A stretch of 64,000 nt of DNA from Actinomycetaceae bacterium MB13-C1-2 (lineage in GTDB: Bacteria; Actinomycetota; Actinomycetes; Actinomycetales; Actinomycetaceae): the NCBI GenBank assembly GCA_035621235.1, contig CP141731.1:558001-622000 (forward strand), read 5' to 3'. The position numbers and the translations under genes are program-made. How positions within the stretch are numbered: position 1 is the stretch's first letter; every line of letters starts with the position of its first letter. Of the stretch, positions 32,291 through 40,554 are shown one piece after another. A model generated the notes under the pieces. The model was not told the DNA's origin. It did no database searches and saw only the letters and a program-made list of their open reading frames with translations.

Positions 32291-33885
32291 GTGGGGGTGG
32301 CGGTTTGGCTGTCACCTACGGCAAGACGGAGCCGCGTCTGTGGACTAGGCCGCTTCGCGAGTTGACGCCGGAGACCTCTCGGGGCTTCGAGGTGATTGAG
32401 TTTGCGCTTGTGTTCCTCGGGATTGATCTGTATCCGTGGCAGAAGTGGTTACTTGTCCACGCGCTTGAGCTCAAGGAAGATGGCGCGTATCGGTTCCGGC
32501 GCGTGATCGTGCTTGTTAGTCGGCAGAATGGGAAGACGTTGCTCGCGTCGGTGTTGGCGGCGTGGTGGCTTCATGTGGAGTCGTTGCGGTTCCCTGAGCG
32601 TGTGCCGCCTGTCCAGTTCAAGATTGTGGGCACGGCGCAGAATCTCGATATTGCGCGTGAGCCGTGGAAGAGTGTGAAGCTTTGGTGTGATCCTGAGCCG
32701 GACACGGACGAAGCGAGAGCGCAGGCGATCGAGCAGCTTCAGGCGGCAACCGCGAAGGTCTCCGACACGAACGGCGACCAGTACATTCTCGCGCAGTCGC
32801 TGGCGCACTATGAGATCCGGGCCGCTGGAAATGCGCGAGGCAAGCCCGCCGCACGGGTGCTGATGGATGAGCTTCGAGAGCAGAAGGATTGGAAGGCGTG
32901 GAACGCGGTCTCTCAGACCTCGAAGGCGTTCTGGTCTGGGCAGGTGTGGGGGATTTCGAACGCGGGTAGCGCGGCCTCGGTGGTGTTGGTAAAGCAGCGT
33001 GAGACGGCGTTGGAGTTGATCGCCGAGTTTGATCGTTATGTGACTGCTGGGCTGATGTCGATTGAGCAGTACGCGAACAGTAACCACGACACGAGTATCG
33101 GCTTGTTTGAGTGGTCCGCGCCGGATGGGTGCGCTAAAGATGACGTTGAAGGCATCTTGCAGGCGAATCCGAGTATTGGGTATGGAGCGATCACTGTCGC
33201 TGACTGTATCTCTGACTCGAACTCGATGCCGGAAGCTGATTACCGCACTGAAGTGCTGTGTCAGTGGGTGACGGTGCAGGTTGAGTCTTACGTCGATGTG
33301 AAGGAGTGGCGGGACCGGGAGGTGTCTCCCGTGAACGTGATTGTCCCCAGGAATGCGCGGACCGTGTGGGGTGTGGACGTGTCGTTTGACCGCAGGTGGG
33401 TGTGGATTGCTGCTGCGGTGGAGTTGGATGACGGGCAACGATTGGTGCAGGTCCGTAATCGTGTGAAGTCCATGTTTGAAGCCGTTGACCTCCTCGCTGA
33501 TTTGGCGGAGCAGTCCGGCCACCGTGAGGTTGCCTTGCAATCCAAGGGTTGTCCGGCAATGGAACTAATTGGGCCTCTACAGGAGAAGGGCCTGACGGTT
33601 CACGAGATCGACGGCGGACACATTGGTTTGGCGACGGGCCGGTTCCGTGACCGGGTGAGGCAGAAGGCGCTAGTTCATCCCCCGCAACCGTTGGTGGACC
33701 TCGGTATTGAGGGCGGCCAAACCAAGGTGATCGCTGAAAACGAAGCGTGGGACCGGAAACGGAGCTTGGTTGACATTTCGGGTGTGGTCGCTGAAACGGT
33801 CGCCCTGTACGGGTTGGAAGTGATGGAACCACCGGAGGATGAGGCCGTGTCGGCTTACTCGGAGTATGACGTGATGACTTTCTAG
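32269..33885 (+). CDS. Terminase large subunit
   Basis: 538 aa. ATP-driven packaging motor and nuclease. Walker A-like VSRQNGKT (about 83-90), Walker B VLMDELREQ (Asp-Glu), and nuclease Asp residues in VWGVDVSFDRRW and an Asp/Glu-rich end. Two starts are possible: GTG 32269, or TTG 32305 with GGGGGTGGCGG upstream. Typical of the HK97-like actinophage group. Confidence 0.93.
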   Translation: MEGEERLSGGGGLAVTYGKTEPRLWTRPLRELTPETSRGFEVIEFALVFLGIDLYPWQKWLLVHALELKEDGAYRFRRVIVLVSRQNGKTLLASVLAAWWLHVESLRFPERVPPVQFKIVGTAQNLDIAREPWKSVKLWCDPEPDTDEARAQAIEQLQAATAKVSDTNGDQYILAQSLAHYEIRAAGNARGKPAARVLMDELREQKDWKAWNAVSQTSKAFWSGQVWGISNAGSAASVVLVKQRETALELIAEFDRYVTAGLMSIEQYANSNHDTSIGLFEWSAPDGCAKDDVEGILQANPSIGYGAITVADCISDSNSMPEADYRTEVLCQWVTVQVESYVDVKEWRDREVSPVNVIVPRNARTVWGVDVSFDRRWVWIAAAVELDDGQRLVQVRNRVKSMFEAVDLLADLAEQSGHREVALQSKGCPAMELIGPLQEKGLTVHEIDGGHIGLATGRFRDRVRQKALVHPPQPLVDLGIEGGQTKVIAENEAWDRKRSLVDISGVVAETVALYGLEVMEPPEDEAVSAYSEYDVMTF

Positions 33886-33896
33886 GGAGGTTGGGT

Positions 33897-34097
33897 ATGC
33901 GTGGATTCCGCTCATGGGTTGGCAGCACAGTGATTGTCTCTGCTGATGGTTTCGACGTGAAGGGCAGGCTAATCGCAGTTCGCGGCGCGCTGTTGGTGAT
34001 GCGGGATGCTGTGGCCCTAAATGGTGACGTTCAAGCAACGGTCGATGGCACGCTCCTGGTCCCGGTTGGCAAAGTCCGATATGTGCAGGTGCCCTAA
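33897..34097 (+). CDS. Small phage head-region protein, unknown
   Basis: 66 aa from ATG 33897 (GGGAGG upstream), beta-rich (STVIVSADGFDVKGRLIAVR). It lies between large terminase and portal and overlaps the portal start by one base (TAATG). Small genes in this position are common; no function known. Confidence 0.6.
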   Translation: MRGFRSWVGSTVIVSADGFDVKGRLIAVRGALLVMRDAVALNGDVQATVDGTLLVPVGKVRYVQVP

Positions 34098-35368
34098 TGC
34101 CAGTTTTTGAATCAGATGGCGTGATCCAAGTCCCCATGTCTGGCGCACATTTCGAGTTCGTTGACGGCTTCAAGTCTGATATCGACTGGGATGGGTTGCG
34201 CCCCGAGAAGGGCTACGGGGAGCCGCCTGTTCGCACGGTCGTTGATTTCATTGCCCGTAATGTCTCGTCTTTGCCGCTGAAAACATATCGTCGGGTCGGC
34301 ATGGACGCGCGCGAGCGGGTACGTGATGGGAACCTAGCCGAGCTGGTGAGTTCCCCTAACAGCGGTCCACTGGCACCCATGAGGTTCTGGTATTCCCTGG
34401 TCGCTGACGGACTTTTGGCTGACAGGATGCTCGCCATCGTTGAGGTGAAAGCCGAGCAGCGAACGCTCCGCCGAATCCCCCCGTCACAGTGGGAAATCAT
34501 CTCGGATTCATCCGACCAGATCACAGGTGTCCGTATCTTCAAGGCTGACGGTCGTTGGCGTGACCTGACGCTGGGTAACAATCCGATGATTCTCGATGTT
34601 GGTTACGCATATTCCGGTGCTAACGGTGTCGCTCAGGCTAAGACGCTGAAGAAGGTGCTGAAGGAGTATCAAGAATCGGTCGAGTATCGGGCCAGTGTCA
34701 ACAAGAACACGGCGCGTGCCCCGTTTGTGGTGGAGCGTGACAAGCCGTGGCCGGACAAGGAGAGTCGTGAGCGGTTCAGTCGCGGCATGAGTGCGTTCGT
34801 GTCCGGTGGCGGGTCCGCTGGCAGCGGGATGCTCCTCGAAGATGGCATGAAGATTGAAGCGCTGTCAGTGTTCAAGCCGATAGATGTTGGCGACTTGGAC
34901 GCGCGGGACCGCGTGAAGATTGACGTGGCGAACGCCTACGGAATCCCCGCCGAGATTATGGGGCTGCGTGAGGGAAACTTCAGCAATCTAGAGGCGTACC
35001 GACAAATGCTGTTTGGTACTTATTTGCGTCCGTACATTACGGCTTTTGAGCAGGCCGTCGATCATGGGCTGCGCTCCCTGGCGGGTGACGGCGAGTATGT
35101 GGAGTTTGATTTGGACGCGCAGTTGCGCGGCAACCCGGAAGCCCAGTTCGCGGCAATGAACACGGCGACAGGCAGGCCGTTTATGACAACGAACGAAATC
35201 CGATCCCGCATGAATCTTCCCCCGGTGCCGGGTGGGGATGAACTGGTTACTCCGTTGAATGTGGCGGTTGGTGGACAGACAAGCCCGCAGGACGGGATTA
35301 CGGCAGGTCGCGGTGGCGGCCAACTCGCAGGACTAGAGGAGGTCACAAATGTTCAAGAAGACGTTTAG
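34097..35368 (+). CDS. HK97-family portal protein
   Basis: 423 aa. The dodecameric DNA entry ring at one capsid vertex. Signatures: TVVDFIARNVSSLPLKTYRR near the N-terminus, LISNPN-like LVSSPNSGPLAPMRFW, and WPDKESRERFSRGMSAFVSG, DVANAYGIPAEIMGL and NFSNLEAYRQMLFGTYLRPY in the core. The C-terminal 20 codons overlap the protease gene by 20 bp. Normal length and order for HK97-like phages. Confidence 0.94.
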   Translation: MPVFESDGVIQVPMSGAHFEFVDGFKSDIDWDGLRPEKGYGEPPVRTVVDFIARNVSSLPLKTYRRVGMDARERVRDGNLAELVSSPNSGPLAPMRFWYSLVADGLLADRMLAIVEVKAEQRTLRRIPPSQWEIISDSSDQITGVRIFKADGRWRDLTLGNNPMILDVGYAYSGANGVAQAKTLKKVLKEYQESVEYRASVNKNTARAPFVVERDKPWPDKESRERFSRGMSAFVSGGGSAGSGMLLEDGMKIEALSVFKPIDVGDLDARDRVKIDVANAYGIPAEIMGLREGNFSNLEAYRQMLFGTYLRPYITAFEQAVDHGLRSLAGDGEYVEFDLDAQLRGNPEAQFAAMNTATGRPFMTTNEIRSRMNLPPVPGGDELVTPLNVAVGGQTSPQDGITAGRGGGQLAGLEEVTNVQEDV

Positions 35369-35978
35369 TGCTGACCTGAAGGCGGTCGGTTTCGACAAGG
35401 ACGAGCTACCCACAGAGTTTGAGGGTTACGCCGCTGTGTTCGACAACGTGGACCTGGGCGGCGACAAGATCGTCAAGGGTGCGTTTGCTGAGTCCCTGGC
35501 GAAACGCTATCCCTCTGGTGGTGCGGGTATCCCGGTCTACTGGAACCACAACCTTGATGATCCGTTTGGCAATGTTGGGAAGACTCTGGAAGCGAAAGAG
35601 GATGACCATGGCCTGCGCGTCCGCGTCGCGTTGGATACGGAAACGTCGTGGGGTAAGCAGACGGCCAGGCTCTTGAAGGACCAGCGGGTCACGCAAATGT
35701 CGTTCTCTTTTGACGTGCAAGAGGGCGCGTTCGTTGACTCAGAGGACGGCTACTTCTACGAGCTACGGAAGCTGGATCTGTTTGAAGTGTCGGTTGTCCC
35801 TATTGGGATGAATCAGGCCACCGAAATTATCTCCGTGAAAGCGCTCAAAGAGAAAGAGCGCGCGACGGAAGAAAAGACTACCCAGCCGGAGGCCCCGGTT
35901 GCGGAAGAAACCAGCGAGGAGCCGTCTGTGGCGTCTCGTGAAACCGCTGCCCGGCGGCTCCGGGCCATGGACCTCTGA
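35349..35978 (+). CDS. HK97-type prohead protease
   Basis: 209 aa. Peptidase U35 fold. The His of the Ser-His pair is in VYWNHNLDDPFGNV and the Ser in TQMSFSFDVQEG. It cleaves capsid delta domains during maturation. GAGGAGGTCACAA precedes the ATG. The C-terminal 40 residues are charged and variable. Confidence 0.93.
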   Translation: MFKKTFSADLKAVGFDKDELPTEFEGYAAVFDNVDLGGDKIVKGAFAESLAKRYPSGGAGIPVYWNHNLDDPFGNVGKTLEAKEDDHGLRVRVALDTETSWGKQTARLLKDQRVTQMSFSFDVQEGAFVDSEDGYFYELRKLDLFEVSVVPIGMNQATEIISVKALKEKERATEEKTTQPEAPVAEETSEEPSVASRETAARRLRAMDL

Positions 35979-35993
35979 AAGGGGTGTGTCACT

Positions 35994-37211
35994 ATGGCGA
36001 AGTCCATTAGTGAAGTCCTGGCCGGGCATAAGGCTGCGGCACAGGCAATCGTAGATAAAGCGACTGCTGAGAATCGCGACATGACGGACGCGGAAATGAA
36101 GTCGTTCGACGAGATCATGGAGAAGCACGCTGCAGATGTGGCAGCCAAAGAGAGGGATGAAGCGATGGCGAAAAAGCTGGCGTTCCTGAACGAACCAACA
36201 CCCTCGCCGACCCAGCCGGATGACGCCCCCGCTAAGTCTCTCGGTGACCACTTCGTGAAGGCGTTGGGTTCGCGTTCTTTGAAGGAACCGGGCACGTTCG
36301 CGCCTGGCGAGTTCAAGGCTGCGTCCGATGTGCAGACGGTTGGTGGGTCTGGACTTGGCGCCCCGTATGGGCCACTCCTGACGGACGTAGACAAGTCGTT
36401 TGTCCATGCGAAGCGTGAGCGTCTCGTAGTCGCTGATCTGATGGGGTCTGGCACCGTGTCCGGTAACGCGATCACCTACCCGGTTTTTGGTGTCCTGGAA
36501 GGTGGGGCAGGGTTTGTCGGTGAGGCTGGGCAGAAGCCGCAGATGCACGTCGCTAGCCCAACGTGGGTTACGGACGCTCTCGGTGAGGTCGCCGGATTCT
36601 TCACCCTCTCAGACGATATGGCGGAGGATTTGGACTACGTCGTGTCTGAGATCAACTCGACCGCGATCTACGACCTGCGCGCGAAGGAAGAAGCCGCACT
36701 CCTTGGCGGTAATGGCACGTCCCCGAATCTGCGTGGAGTCCTGAACCGCTCCGGCATTCAGACTGCTACTCAGGGCGCGGATTCTGTGCAGGACGCGATC
36801 TTCAAGGCGCTTACGAAGGTGGAAGAGGCGACCGACTTCACCGCTGACGGTATTGTCATCAACCCCGCCGACTACGAAGCGCTGCGCCTGTCGAAGGATT
36901 CCAACGGACAGTACTTCGGTGGTGGTTTCTTCGCTGGTCAGTACGGTGCGGGCGACATTCTTGTGAATCCGCCACTGTGGGGCCGCAAGACTGTGGTGAC
37001 GAACGCGGTCGCTGCTGGCACTGTCGTGGTGGGCGCGTGGGCGCAGGCCGCGAAGGTGTTCCGTAAGGGCGGGCTGCGCGTTGAGTCCACTAACAGTCAC
37101 GCTGATGATTTCACGAATGACCGGATCACGGTTCGTGTCCGTGAGCGTCTCGGTCTTCAGGTGAAGTATCCGGCGGCGTTCGTCAAGCTCACCCTCGACA
37201 CTGAGGGGTAG
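35994..37211 (+). CDS. HK97-type major capsid protein
   Basis: 405 aa. The N-terminal helical delta domain (about 1-90; MAKSISEVLAGHKAAAQAIV, AKERDEAMAKKLAF) is removed by the protease. The HK97 fold follows, with GGSGLGAPYGPLLTDVDKSF, FVGEAGQKPQMHVA (A-domain/P-domain region), the long backbone helix AALLGGNGTSPNLRGVLNR and the C-terminal NDRITVRVRERLGLQVKYPA. Length and layout are standard. Confidence 0.95.
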   Translation: MAKSISEVLAGHKAAAQAIVDKATAENRDMTDAEMKSFDEIMEKHAADVAAKERDEAMAKKLAFLNEPTPSPTQPDDAPAKSLGDHFVKALGSRSLKEPGTFAPGEFKAASDVQTVGGSGLGAPYGPLLTDVDKSFVHAKRERLVVADLMGSGTVSGNAITYPVFGVLEGGAGFVGEAGQKPQMHVASPTWVTDALGEVAGFFTLSDDMAEDLDYVVSEINSTAIYDLRAKEEAALLGGNGTSPNLRGVLNRSGIQTATQGADSVQDAIFKALTKVEEATDFTADGIVINPADYEALRLSKDSNGQYFGGGFFAGQYGAGDILVNPPLWGRKTVVTNAVAAGTVVVGAWAQAAKVFRKGGLRVESTNSHADDFTNDRITVRVRERLGLQVKYPAAFVKLTLDTEG

Positions 37212-37213
37212 TC

Positions 37214-37378
37214 GTGGCTCTGAAGGAATACGCGTATCGGGGCGGAACCTACCTGTTCGAGGAGGACGCGGTGCCTGCGGGCGCAGTCCTCGTCGAACAG
37301 GTATCCGCCAGTGCGGAACCGGCGGCTGTGAAGACCCGGAAGCCGCAGAATAAGGCCGTCAAACCGGTCAACAAGTAG
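37214..37378 (+). CDS. Small phage protein after capsid, unknown
   Basis: 54 aa from GTG (MALKEYAYRGGTYLFEEDAV ...), Lys-rich at the C-terminus. Its size and place suggest a head decoration or completion protein, but there is no family match. Confidence 0.55.
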   Translation: MALKEYAYRGGTYLFEEDAVPAGAVLVEQVSASAEPAAVKTRKPQNKAVKPVNK

Positions 37379-37397
37379 ACGAAAGGAGGGGTGCAGC

Positions 37398-37928
37398 ATG
37401 GCAGCACCGGACATTCTCGACGCCACAACGCCGTTAACGGGCCAGTGGTGGTTGAAGGCGGCGCAGGCCGCGATCCGCCGATTCTGTGGCTGGCATGTTG
37501 CCCCAATCCTTTCTGAAACGTTGCGGGTGGATGCTTACGGGGGTCGCGTCCTGGAACTCCCGTCGAAGCACGTCACCAAGCTTGAGTCTGTCATGGTTGG
37601 CGGCGTTGATTGGTTGGACCGGCTGGACTGGTCCGAGGCGGGCACCTTGCAACTCAAGCGCGGGCGTGGGCATTGGCCGGACGCTCCCGGCGCTGTTGAA
37701 GTGACATTGGAGCATGGGTGGTCAGCGGAGGACGTGCCTGAAGTTGCCGCGCTGATTGTCACGATTGGGAAGCGCGCTCGGACTCAACCCGGCGTCGTAT
37801 CCTCTCAGTCTGTGAACGGCGCGTCCGTGTCCTACCAAACGGCTGGTGGTGCTCCCTTGTCGGTGCCCTTGTTGGGCATTGAGAAGGAGATGTTGGAACC
37901 GTACCGGGTGAACTGGGGTCCGAGATGA
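37398..37928 (+). CDS. Head-tail connector (gp6-like) protein
   Basis: 176 aa. FCGWHVAPILSETLRVDAYG, ELPSKHVTKLESVMVGGVDW and PEVAALIVTIGKRARTQPGV match the helical connector family that forms the ring below the portal. AAAGGAGGGGTGCAGC precedes the ATG. It overlaps the next gene by 4 bp. Confidence 0.8.
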   Translation: MAAPDILDATTPLTGQWWLKAAQAAIRRFCGWHVAPILSETLRVDAYGGRVLELPSKHVTKLESVMVGGVDWLDRLDWSEAGTLQLKRGRGHWPDAPGAVEVTLEHGWSAEDVPEVAALIVTIGKRARTQPGVVSSQSVNGASVSYQTAGGAPLSVPLLGIEKEMLEPYRVNWGPR

Positions 37929-38311
37929 CCACGGCAGGCGAGTTTGTGGATGCTGACCAGTTTGGTTTTGAGCACGTCTCCGAGTTCGTGCGTGAACGCG
38001 CCGTCCTAGTGACAGACCCGTATGACCCGGACGCTCCTGGCGTGCCGTCGTGGGATAACCCGGACACGCTCACGGTCTACGGCTACCTCGCGTCCCAGTC
38101 ATCCACAGAGCAGTCGGACCCGGTGCGCTCACAACTCGTCACGACGAAGCAACTGGTCCTCGATGATCCGAGCGTGGATGTGAGGCGCGGGGACCGGATA
38201 CGTCAAGGCGACAACCTCTGGACCGTCACCGGCATACCTGAAGCAGACGTGAACCCGTTTACCGGGTGGCAGCCAACAAGGGTTTGCAACCTAGAAGAGG
38301 CGACCGGCTGA
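37925..38311 (+). CDS. Head-tail adaptor / stopper protein
   Basis: 128 aa, beta-rich: VTDPYDPDAPGVPSWDNPDT, then DVRRGDRIRQGDNLWTVTGI and PFTGWQPTRVCNLEEA. The pattern of a head-closure protein (SPP1 gp16 or HK97 gp7-like). ATGA overlap at both ends. Confidence 0.75.
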   Translation: MTTAGEFVDADQFGFEHVSEFVRERAVLVTDPYDPDAPGVPSWDNPDTLTVYGYLASQSSTEQSDPVRSQLVTTKQLVLDDPSVDVRRGDRIRQGDNLWTVTGIPEADVNPFTGWQPTRVCNLEEATG

Positions 38312-38604
38312 TGGCACGCGGCGGTGATGTGAAGACCGAGTTTGACCAGGGGTATTTCGACAGCATTATGCGGTCGGCTGGTGTGCAGTCTTTAGAGCGT
38401 GACGCGGCGGAGCGGGTCCTCGCAGCGGCAAAGGCAGCCGCGCCGGTAAAGACCGGTGCATACAAGGCGGGTCTGCGCATCGAGAAGGCGGAAGCCAAAT
38501 ACAGGACCGTCTACCTTGTGGTTGGGACGGACTGGAAGACAATGCTGGTTGAGAGTCGCTCCGGCGTTTTGGCGCGCGCGTTGAAGTCAGCGGGACGGGG
38601 GTAA
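38311..38604 (+). CDS. HK97 gp10-like tail completion protein
   Basis: 97 aa. A typical small fold: ERVLAAAKAAAPVKTGAYKA, GLRIEKAEAKYRTVYLVVGT and MLVESRSGVLARALKSAGRG. The KAAAPVKTG motif defines the family. It is needed to join head and tail. Confidence 0.85.
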   Translation: MARGGDVKTEFDQGYFDSIMRSAGVQSLERDAAERVLAAAKAAAPVKTGAYKAGLRIEKAEAKYRTVYLVVGTDWKTMLVESRSGVLARALKSAGRG

Positions 38605-38607
38605 ACG

Positions 38608-39030
38608 ATGGCTCGCGTTACTGCTCCTGATCTAGAACTCTGGCTGACCACCTACCTGCGAACCACGTTGAAGTTGGACGGGTTTGACGTGCAGGTCTCC
38701 AATAAAGAACCCGCCACCTTATCCTTGCCACTCCCCAAGCCGCTGATCGTCGTCCGGGATGATTCCGGCGCGCGCCTCTCGCATGTCACTTTTGACCGAT
38801 CTGTTGGCGTCTCAGTGCTTGCTGGTTCTAAGACGAATGACAAGGCCGCGAATGATTTGGCGCGCGTCGTGCAATCAATCCTCACGGATGACGCGATCGT
38901 TGATATTCCCGGTTCGCCTATCGCCGCAGTGCCCTGGGATGGGTGCAACGGCCCCTATGCGGTCGCAGACAATCTAGACGTTGCCCGCAGATACTCCACC
39001 GTGCAGTACACGGTTGTTGGCTCTTGGTGA
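38608..39030 (+). CDS. Tail terminator-like protein
   Basis: 140 aa with DLELWLTTYLRTTLKLDGFD, PLPKPLIVVRDDSGARLSHV and a beta-rich end (TVQYTVVGSW). The position between gp10-like protein and major tail protein fits the tail terminator, which caps the tube and sets its length with the tape measure. Confidence 0.75.
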   Translation: MARVTAPDLELWLTTYLRTTLKLDGFDVQVSNKEPATLSLPLPKPLIVVRDDSGARLSHVTFDRSVGVSVLAGSKTNDKAANDLARVVQSILTDDAIVDIPGSPIAAVPWDGCNGPYAVADNLDVARRYSTVQYTVVGSW

Positions 39031-39069
39031 GCCACACACAAGACCTAGAAAAACCAACTATTCGCCACT

Positions 39070-39089
39070 CCACCTTGGGGTGGCTTTTT
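39070..39089 (+). terminator. Rho-independent terminator before the tail tube gene
   Basis: CCACC-TTGG-GGTGG followed by CTTTTT. It separates head and connector genes from the major tail gene and may set their expression ratio. Confidence 0.75.
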
Positions 39090-39111
39090 GCAATTCCAAG
39101 GAGGAAAAACA

Positions 39112-39702
39112 ATGTCGCGTGATGAAGCTGGAAACGATCTCGGCTCAGTGCCGGTTCCTATCGGGGGCCTCCTGGCCTTCGCACCCTACGCCGCCGCGAA
39201 CGTAATCGCGGACGCGGACCTGGGAGGCTCAACCGTTGAGCTGTCCGAAGCGTACAAGCTCGCAGGTCTCATCAAGCAGGACGGCGCACCCCAGCACGCC
39301 CGCGAATCGGGGGACGCACTTGAGTTCTGGCAGGCGGGCTACATCATGCCCGGTGACGGGACCCGCACGGTGCAAGCAAACCTCGCGGAGAACACTGAAG
39401 CCGTCCTCGAGCTCGTTGAGGGTAAGGAACCAGACTCAAACGGTGTTATCTACGTGGACTCAAGTCTACCTGCCGCGCGTCTGCTGCTGTTCCTGGCAAC
39501 CAAGTACAAGAACGGGACAGAGGACCGCTACAACGGGGTCGCACAGATCACCGCTATTGAGGTGGATCGGGATACGCGTGGTGAGGTTCGTGGTCGGTCG
39601 GTGACGTTCACCTGGCAGGAAGACCCGCTGTTCAACGGTGCGCCGTTCAAGATGTGGCATGGCAATCCGAAGAGCGCTCCCGAGCCAGACCCCGAGCCGT
39701 AA
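39112..39702 (+). CDS. Major tail (tube) protein
   Basis: 196 aa from ATG 39112 with AAGGAGGAAAAACA upstream (the strongest ribosome site in the late region). MSRDEAGNDLGSVPVPIGGL, IKQDGAPQHARESGDALEFW, IYVDSSLPAARLLLFLATKY and RSVTFTWQEDPLFNGAPFKM are characteristic of siphovirus tube proteins. The strong start and the preceding terminator fit a high-copy structural protein. Confidence 0.88.
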   Translation: MSRDEAGNDLGSVPVPIGGLLAFAPYAAANVIADADLGGSTVELSEAYKLAGLIKQDGAPQHARESGDALEFWQAGYIMPGDGTRTVQANLAENTEAVLELVEGKEPDSNGVIYVDSSLPAARLLLFLATKYKNGTEDRYNGVAQITAIEVDRDTRGEVRGRSVTFTWQEDPLFNGAPFKMWHGNPKSAPEPDPEP

Positions 39703-39784
39703 CACCCCGGTCGCCCGCCTGGGGTGTGCCTATCCACCCCGGGCGGTGCACTAACTCCGATAGGCGATCAGATAGGAGAAAACA

Positions 39785-40201
39785 ATGGCAGCAACGAAGG
39801 CTAAGAATATTGTGTGGGACCCGACTGAAGCCACAGCGGATGACGATGCCCTCTTCGACGCGTGGGATGAGGCGGCAGAAGAAGCCGCCATCGCGGAGGC
39901 CGCGAAACTCGCGGATGTTCCCTACATCATCATTGAGGGCCGCATCTTCGCGGGGCGGTTCCCGGACGGGGAAATCCTCAAATGCCCGCTCGATTTCTCT
40001 GTCGCGGACTTGGAGGCGATCACCGCTGACCACGACAATCCCGTGGATCAGGTGAAAGCACTCCTGAATCGTCTTGGGAATGAGAAGACTGCGGGAGCCC
40101 TAGAGACCAAGGATCTCGCGTCGGTCGTGATCTATGCGGAGAAGTTCTTCAACGTGTTCAACCGGATCGCGGGCGTGGCGTTGGGAAAATCCTTGGCCTA
40201 G
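39785..40201 (+). CDS. Tail assembly chaperone gpG-like
   Basis: 138 aa, acidic N-terminus (ATADDDALFDAWDEAAEEAA) and helical body (FSVADLEAITADHDNPVDQV). Its position between tube and tape measure is that of gpG/gp13 chaperones. The slippery heptamer GGGAAAA in its last codons (40183-40189) lets some ribosomes enter the next frame to make the gpG-gpGT fusion. AGGAGAAAACA precedes the ATG. Confidence 0.85.
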   Translation: MAATKAKNIVWDPTEATADDDALFDAWDEAAEEAAIAEAAKLADVPYIIIEGRIFAGRFPDGEILKCPLDFSVADLEAITADHDNPVDQVKALLNRLGNEKTAGALETKDLASVVIYAEKFFNVFNRIAGVALGKSLA

Positions 40202-40542
40202 TGGATTTGTGGCGGACTGAGCGCGTAGCGCTAACCGCCACTTTCCGCTCCCATTACAACTGTTCCGCGTGGGACATTGGTATTGGTCACTCCGTCAGTT
40301 GGGGTGAGGCTCTTAGCCTTGTGGAAGCCGCCCTGGCTGACACGACTACGCCCCTGTTTGTGGCGTTGTCGGACTGGGATTATCCCGCCTCCATTGTGGA
40401 CCTCCTGAGCATTCGGGGCACCTACGGAAAGCAGGCGGACAAAGTGTTGCCGTTTGACCCCAATGGTGGCTCGTCCGTGTCGGACGCGGAAATGGAAGCG
40501 GCCCACAAGGAACTTCTGTCGGAGATCAAGTTCAGTAGCTAG
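39785..40542 (+). CDS. Tail assembly chaperone gpG-gpGT, -1 frameshift product
   Basis: Reading shifts by -1 at GGGAAAA (codons TTG GGA AAA to A-TC) and continues through LGLVDLWRTERVALTATFRS to the stop at 40542, giving 252 aa. There is no stop between the slip site and the GTG at 40201, and the downstream frame has no ribosome site of its own. A -1 shift producing gpGT is a known conserved feature of tailed phages. The C-terminal part (about 113 aa) begins VDLWRTERVALT and ends KELLSEIKFSS. Confidence 0.88.
40183..40189 (+). promoter_or_regulatory. -1 frameshift slippery site GGGAAAA
   Basis: Fits the X XXY YYZ rule in the zero frame (G GGA AAA). The two overlapping frames are both open around it, and the stop of the zero frame is 10 nt downstream. 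Any downstream stimulating structure was not resolved by eye. Confidence 0.85.
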
Positions 40543-40554
40543 GTCGGGGCGGGG

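Noticed and set aside
32449-33540. A 363-aa frame antisense to the large terminase gene
   Set aside because: Its composition (Arg, His, Leu, Pro rich) is that of a reverse-frame shadow in a GC-rich gene; the terminase motifs on the other strand are clear.
40201-40542. An independent 113-aa gene starting at GTG 40201
   Set aside because: It has no ribosome site, begins at the stop codon of the chaperone gene and is in the -1 frame behind a GGGAAAA slip site, so it is better read as the frameshift extension.
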